The notes below the pieces were generated by a model. The model worked only from the letters and a program-made list of their open reading frames with translations, had not been told where the DNA came from and did not search any database. Positions 44,010 through 51,098 of a stretch of DNA of 51,098 nucleotides are shown here, in pieces. Location of the stretch: contig NZ_FNGM01000002.1 of NCBI RefSeq assembly GCF_900102965.1, forward strand, positions 1 through 51,098, written 5' to 3'. The translations under genes and the position numbers were made by a program. Source of the stretch: Paenibacillus jilunlii (lineage in GTDB: Bacteria; Bacillota; Bacilli; Paenibacillales; Paenibacillaceae). Position 1 is the stretch's first letter, and each line of letters begins with the position of its first letter.

Positions 44010-44801
44010 TTACAATAATGCAACTGCAACTCCCATGATGACGAACATAGCGACAAAAACAGTATCGGCAGCGCCCCACCTCAGGCGGTGATACCGGCTG
44101 CGCGGGGCATCCATGCGGAAGCCTCTGGCTTCCATGGAATAGACCAGGTCCTGAGCCCGCCGGAAGGCGCTGGAGATCACCGGCACAAGCAGCGACACCA
44201 GCATCCGTGCTTTCTCTTTGAGAGGCAGCTCCTGCAGGTCCGCTCCACGGGAGGCCTGGGCTTTCATAATAATCTGCGCTTCATCCAGAATCGTAGGAAT
44301 GAACCGCAGGGCGATGCTGATCATCAGCGTAATCCGGTCCGGCGACAGCCCCAATTTCTTGAATGGCGACAGGATTCCCTCCAGTCCCTGATTCAGCTTG
44401 CCCGGTGTTGTGGTAAAGGTAAGCAGCGCAGTGAACGTAATCAGAAACAACATGCGGATCACAGAAAAAGCCGCCAGGCGCAGCCCTCCCTCATGCAGTG
44501 AGAAGGAGCCGGCGGACCACAGCACATCCCCCGCTTTGACCGATAGTAGCTGTACGATGAAGATGAACAGCATCAAATAACGCAAAGGCTTGGCCGCCTT
44601 GATGAAATACTTTAGCGGAATACGCGTTGAAGCCATGACCGCAATCGAAAACGCAGCCAGCAGCGCCATGGAGGGCCATGAATCCGACAGCAGTATTACA
44701 GCTACATACAGCAGCATCCCCGTTAGCTTGGAACGCGCATCCAGCTTATGCACCCATGAGCCGGTCTCAATACTGCGTCCCAGCAGCAGCCGCTCATTCA
44801 T
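44010..44801 (-). CDS. ecfT: ECF transporter transmembrane subunit EcfT
   Basis: The 263-residue subunit has five or six membrane helices and the two cytoplasmic coupling motifs QASRGADLQE and MEARGFRM through which it contacts the ATPases. With EcfA1 and EcfA2 it forms the energising module for vitamin-binding S components. The ATG at 44801 overlaps the ecfA2 stop as ATGA, showing tight coupling. Confidence 0.93.
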   Translation of the reverse strand: MNERLLLGRSIETGSWVHKLDARSKLTGMLLYVAVILLSDSWPSMALLAAFSIAVMASTRIPLKYFIKAAKPLRYLMLFIFIVQLLSVKAGDVLWSAGSFSLHEGGLRLAAFSVIRMLFLITFTALLTFTTTPGKLNQGLEGILSPFKKLGLSPDRITLMISIALRFIPTILDEAQIIMKAQASRGADLQELPLKEKARMLVSLLVPVISSAFRRAQDLVYSMEARGFRMDAPRSRYHRLRWGAADTVFVAMFVIMGVAVALL

Positions 44802-45694
44802 GGGCATCCCCCCTCTTCTTCCGGTCTGCCCGAAGTGCCTGCCCCCGGCAGGGAAGCGATCAGCTCGGCAAGGCTCTCAGGCGTAAGCCGCGGCTTCTCT
44901 CCTGCAAGCCCGAAACGGCCGGCAATCCCGCGCCAGTACCGGAGAGAATGCGGTACGCCAAGACCGCAGCGCGCAAGGATGTCCGGATCGGCCGCCAGCT
45001 CCCCGCCGCTGCCCTGAAAAGCGATCTTCCCGTCCTTCAGCAGAATCCAGCGGTCGGCATAAGGCAGCAGTTCGTCCATCCGGTGGGTTACGATAATAAT
45101 CGTCCGCCCCTGTTCCCGGCAGAGACGCTCCAATTGGGAGATCAGCTCAGCACGGCTGACCGGGTCCAGCGTGGCGGTCGGCTCATCCAGCACAACAATC
45201 TCCGGGTCCATAGCAAGCACCGAGGCGATGGCCGCCTTGCGCATCTGCCCTCCGCTTAACCGGAATGGGTTACGCGTGAGCAGGCCGAGGTCCAGGCCCA
45301 TTTCGAGCATGGCCTTGCGCGCCCGCTCCTTGGCCTCCTCCGGACTCATGCCGAAATTGAGCGGTCCGAAGCACAGGTCCTTTTCCACCGTATCTTCGAA
45401 CATCTGCTGCTCCGGAAATTGAAAGACCAGGCCGACCCGCCGGCGCAACGGGAGCAGCTTCGGCGACTTCTCACCGGCGCGCATCGTAACATCCAGCACC
45501 TGCACCGTCCCCTGCGTCGGCTTCAGAATGCCATTGAAGAGCTGCAGCAGCGTGGACTTGCCGGAGCCGGTCGCACCTGCGATCCCGGTTAATGAACCTT
45601 TGGGAATGCCGAGGGTGATCTCATGCAGCGCCGTCTGCTTCCATAAACTATTATCGGCGTAAGTATAGCTTACTTGCTCTAGTTGTATGGCCAT
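44798..45694 (-). CDS. ecfA2: ECF transporter ATPase EcfA2
   Basis: The 298-residue ATPase has Walker A GATGSGKST, signature LSGGQMRK, Walker B IVVLDEPTATLDP and switch histidine VTHRMDE, and starts in the usual EcfA' fashion (VSYTYADN). It works with EcfA1 and EcfT. It overlaps the end of ecfA1 by 16 bases. AAGGAG is 14 bases upstream, far, but the context leaves no alternative. Confidence 0.92.
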   Translation of the reverse strand: MAIQLEQVSYTYADNSLWKQTALHEITLGIPKGSLTGIAGATGSGKSTLLQLFNGILKPTQGTVQVLDVTMRAGEKSPKLLPLRRRVGLVFQFPEQQMFEDTVEKDLCFGPLNFGMSPEEAKERARKAMLEMGLDLGLLTRNPFRLSGGQMRKAAIASVLAMDPEIVVLDEPTATLDPVSRAELISQLERLCREQGRTIIIVTHRMDELLPYADRWILLKDGKIAFQGSGGELAADPDILARCGLGVPHSLRYWRGIAGRFGLAGEKPRLTPESLAELIASLPGAGTSGRPEEEGGCP

Positions 45695-46539
45695 AGTGTA
45701 TCTATAAGCTCCTTTTCACTGGCGGGAACATCCACCCTGATTCCCCGGCTTTGCAGTTCACGGGCAAGGCGCCAAGGATAAGGCTCCAGCAGATGGCATT
45801 TCTCCAAAAGCTCTATATTCCGGAACAGCTTCTGCGGGGTAGTATCGGCGGCAAGACCGCCGCCATGCAGAGCGAGCACCCGGTCCGATGCCAGGATCTC
45901 ATCAGCATCATGCGTAATCATCAGGATGGTATACTGCCCTTCCGCCCGCATCCCCTGCAGAATGCGCAGCAGCTCATCGCGGCTCGCCTCATCCAACATG
46001 GAAGAGGCCTCGTCAAAGATGACGATGCCTGGCTTCATGGCTAGAATAGATGCGATAGCTACGCGCTGCTTCTGTCCGCCTGACAGCTCGCCCGGATGCT
46101 TGGACAGCAGATCCTCAATCCCCAGCTTCACGGTATAGGCACGCAGGCGTTCCTCCATCTCAGCGTAAGACAAACACAGCCCTTCCAGGCCAAACAATAT
46201 ATCTTCCTCAACCGTCGCCCCGATAAATTGATTATCGGGATTCTGAAATACCATGCCGATGCATTGCCGGATGGCTCCGATCGTTTCCTCACCCAGCTGA
46301 TGGCCGCAAATAGTGATTTCACCGCCGCTCTTCGGCAGCAGGGCATTCATCAGCTTGACCAGTGTGGACTTGCCGCAGCCGTTGGGCCCAACTATGCTAA
46401 CCCACTGTCCCCGGGGAATGGATAAAGAGATATTATGGAGAATGGGATGCTCCGGATCATAGCCGAAGGATACACCCTCCAGCTTGATCACTGCCTGCAC
46501 CTCTTCTGCATCCTCCACATTTTGATATGCTTCACTCAT
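45679..46539 (-). CDS. ecfA1: ECF transporter ATPase EcfA1
   Basis: The 286-residue ATPase has Walker A GPNGCGKST, the EcfA-type Q-loop FQNPDNQFIGATVEEDI, signature LSGGQKQR, Walker B IVIFDEASSMLDE and switch histidine ITHDADE. The ATG at 46539 (MSEAYQN) has GGAAGG 9 bases upstream; an ATG three codons earlier touches that binding site. It is the third gene of the eetA-eetB-ecf operon. Ordinary ECF genes sit among ribosomal protein genes, so this is probably a second, dedicated set. Confidence 0.93.
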   Translation of the reverse strand: MSEAYQNVEDAEEVQAVIKLEGVSFGYDPEHPILHNISLSIPRGQWVSIVGPNGCGKSTLVKLMNALLPKSGGEITICGHQLGEETIGAIRQCIGMVFQNPDNQFIGATVEEDILFGLEGLCLSYAEMEERLRAYTVKLGIEDLLSKHPGELSGGQKQRVAIASILAMKPGIVIFDEASSMLDEASRDELLRILQGMRAEGQYTILMITHDADEILASDRVLALHGGGLAADTTPQKLFRNIELLEKCHLLEPYPWRLARELQSRGIRVDVPASEKELIDTLWPYN

Positions 46540-46568
46540 GTTAGTCATCCTTCCGCTGATGATTCGGC

Positions 46569-47120
46569 TCAGCCCAAAAACTCTTCAAACAGCGATATTT
46601 TGGACAGCGACGCTACCAGATAGCGGACCGCAAAGCCGACGGCAATCCCCGTCACGATCCCGGTAATAAGCAGCACCGGCAGGTAATAGAAGATACTTGT
46701 GGATTTGAATACTATGGCTGCCGCGAACAGCTGCCCGGTATTATGGGCCAGTCCGCCGGCAATACTGATTCCGATCACACTGAATTTCTTGCCCCCCCAT
46801 TTCACCAGCAGGAACATCACCACAAAGCTGAGAAGCGAGCCGAACAGGCTGAAGAGCAGACTGGAAAAAGTGCCGAGCAGGAATGCGGTAAGCAATGTCT
46901 TCAGAATAACAAGGACAAAAGCATCCCGGCCCCGTAAAAAGAAAATACAAGTCAAAATCATAATGTTAGCGAAACCAAGCTTGGCCCCAGGCATCAGCCC
47001 GACCCCGACCAGCGGGATTTGTGCCTCCACCAGACTGAGCACTACAGCTACTGCGGCAAAAATCGCCACTATGACCGTCCGTTTCAGAGCTGTTGCCGAT
47101 TCACTACTGGACATAGGCAT
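46569..47120 (-). CDS. eetB: EetB-like Gx transporter family membrane protein
   Basis: The 183-residue protein has about six membrane helices and the family motifs GVGLMPGAKLGFANIM and GIAGGLAHN-type (SIAGGLAHNTGQLFAAAIVF). The Gx transporter family resembles the substrate-binding S components of ECF transporters. Listeria EetB, of this family, is needed for extracellular electron transfer. The gene overlaps eetA by 17 bases and is followed by an ECF module 29 bases later, which suggests that EetB could use that module. GGAGG lies 9 bases before the ATG at 47120. Confidence 0.85.
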   Translation of the reverse strand: MPMSSSESATALKRTVIVAIFAAVAVVLSLVEAQIPLVGVGLMPGAKLGFANIMILTCIFFLRGRDAFVLVILKTLLTAFLLGTFSSLLFSLFGSLLSFVVMFLLVKWGGKKFSVIGISIAGGLAHNTGQLFAAAIVFKSTSIFYYLPVLLITGIVTGIAVGFAVRYLVASLSKISLFEEFLG

Positions 47121-47493
47121 CTATATCATCCTCCCCCGGCACCGCGCCTGCTATTTCTACTAACACCCGGTGCGGCAGGCACACAATGGTCTGCTTGGGA
47201 CGGGTAATATGGCCAAAGCCCAGGCATACCTTGTCAGGGCAGTCTGCATCGTACATTTCAATCCCGTAATCATGCACCTTCAAAATGTTATAACCACGCT
47301 CCGTGCGGATATCAATGGTTTGTTCCTCTTTTGTAAGCTTCACTGTCTTATACAGCTTGCCATCCACCGTTATATTGGCTACAAGTTTATTATCCGGTCC
47401 CGCCTTGTCATCGTTCGAGAGCCATCTCGGCACGATAAAAGCGAGCGCGGCAATGAGCACGATGGAAATCAGCAGCACATCTGCGCGTTTCAT
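47104..47493 (-). CDS. eetA: EetA-like NusG domain II membrane-anchored protein
   Basis: The 129-residue protein has an N-terminal membrane anchor (residues 6-24) and an extracytoplasmic NusG-domain-II-like module with the conserved DADCPDKVCLGFGHI and KQTIVCLPHRVLVEI, including Cys85, Cys90 and Cys105. Listeria EetA has the same layout and works with EetB in extracellular electron transfer. It leads the eetA-eetB-ecfA1-ecfA2-ecfT operon with a good promoter upstream. GGGAG lies 6 bases before the ATG. Confidence 0.85.
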   Translation of the reverse strand: MKRADVLLISIVLIAALAFIVPRWLSNDDKAGPDNKLVANITVDGKLYKTVKLTKEEQTIDIRTERGYNILKVHDYGIEMYDADCPDKVCLGFGHITRPKQTIVCLPHRVLVEIAGAVPGEDDIDAYVQ

Positions 47494-47534
47494 AATGATC
47501 TCCCTTATTTTTTAATTAAAATCCAGACTTATTA

Positions 47535-47563
47535 ATTATAACGGTCCGCCTGCAATCCTTCAA
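47535..47563 (-). promoter_or_regulatory. Promoter of the eetAB-ecf operon
   Basis: On the minus strand TTGAAG (47563-47558) and TATAAT (47540-47535) are separated by 17 bases. The expected start of transcription lies about 35 bases before eetA. No CRP/FNR-like palindrome was seen here, unlike upstream of pplA. Confidence 0.75.
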
Positions 47564-47616
47564 TGAATGTGCTCGGGATTTGTCGGTTTTAGGAAGCAGT
47601 TCACAAAATAGGCACG

Positions 47617-47690
47617 CAAGCAGAAGCGGATACCGAATATTAACTGGATGGCATCCGCTTTAATAAGAAATATAAGGATAAAGCCGCTTT
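47617..47690 (+). repeat. Structured intergenic repeat, copy C (truncated)
   Basis: CAAGCAGAAGCGG, a hairpin with arms AGCGGAT/ATCCGCT, then AAGAAATATAAGGATAA match the first half of the family, but the CTTATATTT arm is absent. It lies between the HD-GYP gene and the eetA promoter, opposite to both. Confidence 0.75.
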
Positions 47691-47714
47691 ACATCCCCCG
47701 CATCCATTGCCCTG

Positions 47715-49247
47715 CTATCCTGCCCGGCCCGGATAATCCGCTGTATCGGATTTACCAGTTTTTCCGAAGTAGGCCAGGAACAACCCGGCAAATTCAGGGT
47801 CCCACTGGGTGCCTCTTCCCTGCTCCAGAATAGCGAGCGCCCGGTCATGGTCCATTCCTTTGCGGTAAGGCCGGTCCGAGGTCATGGCGTCATAGGCATC
47901 GGCCACGGCGATTATCCGGCCATGCAGGGGAATGGCCGTTCCGGCCAAGCCGTCGGGATATCCCTTGCCGTCATAACGTTCGTGATGGGAACGGACACCG
48001 CCCAGGTAAGGCGCCATTTTCTCTTCAGGCTCAATCTGCCGCAGAATATTTTCTCCAAGGACGGGATGACTTTTGATCTGGTCGAATTCCTCCTCCGTGA
48101 GCTCCTCCTCCTTGAAGAGCACGCTGTCCCGCACACCGATTTTGCCGATATCATGCAGCAGGGCCGATTTGCGCAAATTATCCAGCTGCTGTCCTGTAAG
48201 TCCGGCGAGCTGGCCAATAATGACCGAATATTCGGCAACCCGCAGCGAGTGCCCGGCGGTATATGGATCACGGGCATCCAGTGCTACAGCCAGGGTGGTG
48301 AAATAGCTGTCGAGCAGCTGTCTGCTCTGCTGTTCCCGGGCCTGCAGTCCGCGGACCATCATATTAAACCCGGCCACAAGCTTCGAGAATTCATCCGAGT
48401 ATTCGTCCTGCACCTGCAGCAGCCGTCCGTCCTTGATATTGTTCATGGCCCGGTATAATTCGTTGATTGGATGCTGCACGCTCCGGGTCAGCAGCCAGGC
48501 TGCTATAGAAGAAAAAAGGGTGCCGATCAGCAGCACAAGCCCGGCCCATTCCCAGTAGCTCCGCATACTCTCAGCCGCCCTCCCCCCCAGTGTTTCCAGC
48601 CGGATCTGGGTTGCCATAATGAAAAGCACAAGCGGGAAGGTGCCGATCAGCATACAGGTAATGAGGAATTTGGGACGGATCGGTACAAACACATGCCCTT
48701 CCAGAGAAAAATCAACCATGTGCAATTCCAAGGCCCGGTTTCTGAAATTCTTAATCAGTGGAATAATTGCCGAGGAGGTCAGAAAAAACTCGATCAACGC
48801 ATGCATACACGCTACCAGGATGGCCCCGGCCACCGCAAGCACAAGATAGAAGTAGGGGAGACTGATTAATCCCGTACGAATCATCCATAAGGTCATAATC
48901 GAAGCAGGCAGAGACAGCCCCAGTAAATGCGGACCCAATATCCGCTGCACCGCAAGCTTCGGCAGCCGGTGAGTATGTAAGTAGGCTTCCTCCAGCTTAG
49001 CAAGTGTGGGTCTATGCTCCGTAAGTGCAGTCCGGATCGGCCGGATTTGCCTGATAAAGACACTGATTTCCACGACAGCCATAATGGCGAACGAGATCAG
49101 CAGTATGATCAGCAGCCGAAAGTACTCTATGGTGCTTATTTCAAGTGAAGAGAGCAGGATCAGACTCCCCACTGCAAGCACGGCAACTACGGAGCCGAAT
49201 ATGTAGTTACGAATTTGCTTTTTCAAAAAACCTCCGTATAAATTCAT
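47715..49247 (-). CDS. HD-GYP domain membrane protein (probable c-di-GMP phosphodiesterase)
   Basis: The 510-residue protein has six or so membrane helices in the first 270 residues, a HAMP linker (RSVQHPINELYRAMNNIKDG) and an HD-GYP domain with HDIGKIGV and HHERYDGKGYPDGL, the hallmark residues. HD-GYP proteins hydrolyse c-di-GMP to GMP and so control motility and biofilm. The start at 49247 (MNLYGGFL) has GGGGG 5 bases upstream. It is transcribed toward eetA but with repeat copy C between them. Confidence 0.9.
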   Translation of the reverse strand: MNLYGGFLKKQIRNYIFGSVVAVLAVGSLILLSSLEISTIEYFRLLIILLISFAIMAVVEISVFIRQIRPIRTALTEHRPTLAKLEEAYLHTHRLPKLAVQRILGPHLLGLSLPASIMTLWMIRTGLISLPYFYLVLAVAGAILVACMHALIEFFLTSSAIIPLIKNFRNRALELHMVDFSLEGHVFVPIRPKFLITCMLIGTFPLVLFIMATQIRLETLGGRAAESMRSYWEWAGLVLLIGTLFSSIAAWLLTRSVQHPINELYRAMNNIKDGRLLQVQDEYSDEFSKLVAGFNMMVRGLQAREQQSRQLLDSYFTTLAVALDARDPYTAGHSLRVAEYSVIIGQLAGLTGQQLDNLRKSALLHDIGKIGVRDSVLFKEEELTEEEFDQIKSHPVLGENILRQIEPEEKMAPYLGGVRSHHERYDGKGYPDGLAGTAIPLHGRIIAVADAYDAMTSDRPYRKGMDHDRALAILEQGRGTQWDPEFAGLFLAYFGKTGKSDTADYPGRAG

Positions 49248-49758
49248 CAGATCCCCCGTTTCCAGCCTGCCCATTCAGCTATACTATTTGCAATTCTTTA
49301 CATCCCGTGCTATGATTAAGGAACATTTGTTTACTGTATATATTATCCCCATCAAGAAGATGTCAAGCCGATACGTTGCCCGTTTATCTATTATCGGCAT
49401 TTTGGACACAAAATCTTACGTTTTCTTGCAGTACTCTTCCTTTTTATGAGATTAAATTCGAACATAGTTTTCCGATTCACACTGGCGCGGCCACGGAGCC
49501 GTAAGGACAAAAGAGAGGTAGGGCTTTTGTCGTTTTGGAAGGATTATTCTCGCCACACGGCTGCTGGAAATAACAAGGAATTAAGACACCCGTCTTGCTC
49601 ACGGACGGCGGAGGATTAAATATACGGAGAAGACATGGCTTCGCTGCATTTGGCAGATAGTAATGCAGTCCCATGTGTGGAACATATTAGCGCCCGGTAA
49701 CCGCAGTTTGCGGATATCGGGCGCGTCTACGTTTCAGGGGACTTTTTTCCGGATCAAT
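49248..49758. other. Intergenic region with hairpins, no gene seen
   Basis: A strong hairpin with arms GCGCCCG/CGGGCGC and inner CCGCA/TGCGG lies at about 49690-49724, without a T-run. A plus-strand AAGGACAAAAG...CTTTTGTCG near 49502-49532 makes another stem. No open frame with a ribosome binding site was found. It leads directly into repeat copy D. Confidence 0.5.
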
Positions 49759-49900
49759 CAAGTAGAAACGGCTACGCCGTCCTCTGAAAAAGCATATGCT
49801 TCCGAAGCAGCGATACTCCGTATCGCTTTCAGGTGTCCGTTTCAGCAAGAAATATAAGGTTAAAGTATCATGTGAAACTTTTACTTTCTTATATTTGGAC
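49759..49900 (+). repeat. Structured intergenic repeat, copy D (full, with an insertion)
   Basis: The first stem (AGAAACGG with CCGTTTC) is enlarged by about 45 bases with extra hairpins. The second stem has arms AAATATAAG (49850) and CTTATATTT (49888), again 38 bases apart, and GTGAAAC in its loop. Its right end supplies the last codons and stop of the hydrolase gene on the other strand. Confidence 0.85.
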
Positions 49901-50833
49901 GTACCGGGTCACAAAATCAGTTACCTTTCCTACATACGCTGCCTTATCCGTATCATAAGCTACGCCGTGCCCGGCACCGTGGATCACAAGCTTATCCTTG
50001 GGACTCCTGCACGCTTGATACAGCTCCTCCATCATATAGAATGGTACGAACTTGTCGGCATCGCCATGTATGAACAATATCGGCACGCGGGCTTTACGCA
50101 CCTGCTTCAGCGCCGAAGCCTCTCCGAAGAAATACCCTGCCTTGATTCGGGTAATGAGGCTCGCCATATGGACAAAAGGAAAGCTCGGCAGATGGTACAT
50201 CCGCCACAGCTGGTAAGACAGCTGCGCTTTGACAGAGGTATAACCGCAGTCGGCTACGATGGCTTTGACCTGTGGGGGAAGCTCTTCCCCGGACGTCATC
50301 ATCACAGTGGCTCCTCCCATGGATACCCCATGCAGTACAATCTGGGCCTCCGGCCCGCTCTCTGCGAGGAGATACTCAATCCACCTCAGGTAATCCCGGC
50401 GTTCCGGCCAACCAAACCCGATGTACTCCCCTTTGCTGTCGCCATGGCCGCGGGCATCGGGAAGCAGCACATTATAACCCATGGTCTCGTAATAGATTTT
50501 GGCGCATGCCCCCATATCCTTGCCTTTCCCGGAATAGCCGTGGGCTATAATAGCAGTCCGCCCTGCGGCGCGCTCCGACGGCAGATAATAGCCACGAAGT
50601 GTAAGTCCATCGTCAGAAGTAATCTCAATCTTCCTGAAGCTGTGGCGGGATACCCAGTCTGCACCTTCTCCCCAGGAAGGCCCGGCAACCGGCGGGTCCG
50701 CCTTGAGATCAGGGGTTTTGGCCAGGAACTCCTTGGGTGCCCGCTTGATTGCGATTCCGTAAAAAAAGAACCCTGCATAAGTCAAGCCGCCGGCAATAAT
50801 AATCACAACGGCAAGTATAATAACACTCCACAT
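49889..50833 (-). CDS. Membrane-anchored alpha/beta hydrolase
   Basis: The 314-residue protein has an N-terminal membrane helix (residues 2-24, SVIILAVVIIIAGGLTYAGF) followed by an alpha/beta hydrolase domain. The nucleophile motif is HGVSMGGA, preceded by HGYSGKGKD; the likely acid is in FIHGDADKFVP and the histidine in GAGHGVAY. This is the YtmA/BAAT-like esterase style; the substrate is unknown. The start at 50833 follows AGGTGA by 8 bases; the much longer upstream frame has no binding site. The final codons (Y V Q I stop) fall in repeat copy D. Confidence 0.88.
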   Translation of the reverse strand: MWSVIILAVVIIIAGGLTYAGFFFYGIAIKRAPKEFLAKTPDLKADPPVAGPSWGEGADWVSRHSFRKIEITSDDGLTLRGYYLPSERAAGRTAIIAHGYSGKGKDMGACAKIYYETMGYNVLLPDARGHGDSKGEYIGFGWPERRDYLRWIEYLLAESGPEAQIVLHGVSMGGATVMMTSGEELPPQVKAIVADCGYTSVKAQLSYQLWRMYHLPSFPFVHMASLITRIKAGYFFGEASALKQVRKARVPILFIHGDADKFVPFYMMEELYQACRSPKDKLVIHGAGHGVAYDTDKAAYVGKVTDFVTRYVQI

Positions 50834-51011
50834 GAACAATATCACCTTTCTTTCGGCATAATGGAATCCCACTCCAGGGCAAGCCTTACACGCCACCCGA
50901 TTTTCAGCATAGTATAACATGGCTGGGGGAAGGGTTGGAAATGCAGGGAAGGTCCGGGTGAAATGTTCAAAAAATGAAAGCGGCCAACTCCTGTGCCCGT
51001 GGTCCCTCAAC

Positions 51012-51033
51012 AACGGCATTTCTGCCGTTCTTT
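51012..51033 (+). terminator. Small terminator-like hairpin
   Basis: AACGGCA and TGCCGTT around TTTC, followed by CTTT. The plus-strand gene it would serve is not visible, so this is tentative. Confidence 0.35.
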
Positions 51034-51057
51034 CCAGGCAAACTGCCCGGAACAGGC

Positions 51058-51098
51058 GAATCAAAGGTATTTTTACCTTTGATTTCCCCTGCCTGCGC
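51058..51098 (+). repeat. Start of another 51-bp-family element at the window edge
   Basis: GAATCAAAGGTATTTTTACC followed by TTTGATTTCCCC closely matches the unit of the array at 21.08 kb (GAATTCAAAGGTACTTTTACC...TCATTTCACCC). Only the first 40 bases are inside the window. Confidence 0.7.

Overview
The window looks like Paenibacillus (Firmicutes, Paenibacillaceae) chromosome. The evidence is Gram-positive ribosome binding sites (GGAGG types) with frequent GTG/TTG starts, a caa3 oxidase operon in ctaCDEF order, YtrA-type GntR, RelQ and CsbD proteins, an ECF transporter, and families of short intergenic repeats that I recall from Paenibacillus genomes. No rRNA, tRNA, phage genes or CRISPR array were seen.

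Layout. 0-0.65 kb: end of an IS3-family element (orfA plus the start of orfB, joined by a -1 frameshift). 1.0-1.8 kb: a secreted protein made of two CBM21 starch-binding domains. 2.2-6.6 kb: a YtrA-regulated ABC-transporter operon with a near-consensus promoter and a palindromic operator. 6.9-14.3 kb: a metallo-hydrolase, then the caa3 cytochrome oxidase region (ctaCDEF, a repeat-filled gap, ctaG and a DUF420 protein). 15-21 kb: a DUF4870 protein, a diacylglycerol-kinase-like protein, a four-gene unit (zinc ribbon, TrmB-like regulator, unknown, xpt), a small unknown protein and relQ. 21-32.6 kb: a 51-bp repeat array, a SNF2 helicase with a partner of unknown function, a GH31 glucosidase, RidA, an oxidoreductase, an MFS transporter and a hybrid-fold histidine kinase. 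32.8-33.4 kb: two small proteins including CsbD.

The most interesting part is 33.8-47.5 kb. Together its genes cover most of the flavin-based extracellular electron transfer (FLEET) system known from Listeria monocytogenes, but rearranged into two facing clusters. The plus-strand cluster holds a PplA-like lipoprotein with two FMN-attachment domains, a 626-residue Ndh2 with the membrane extension, a HepS-like small protein and a DmkB/HepT-like polyprenyl diphosphate synthase. The minus-strand cluster holds eetA, eetB, a complete ECF energising module (ecfA1, ecfA2, ecfT), a U32 peptidase, an aminotransferase and a UbiA-type prenyltransferase that could supply the DmkA function. An ApbE/FmnB flavin transferase and RibU are not in the window. 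Upstream of pplA lie three GTGA-N6-TCAC-type palindromes, two of them placed where a CRP/FNR-family activator would be expected, which suggests redox or oxygen control.

Two dispersed repeat families run through the intergenic spaces. One is a roughly 100-nt structured element (three full copies, with 9-nt arms always exactly 38 nt apart). The other is a 50/51-bp element present as an eight-copy array and as several diverged copies elsewhere. 47.7-51.1 kb carries an HD-GYP protein and a membrane-anchored alpha/beta hydrolase whose last codons lie inside a copy of the first repeat.
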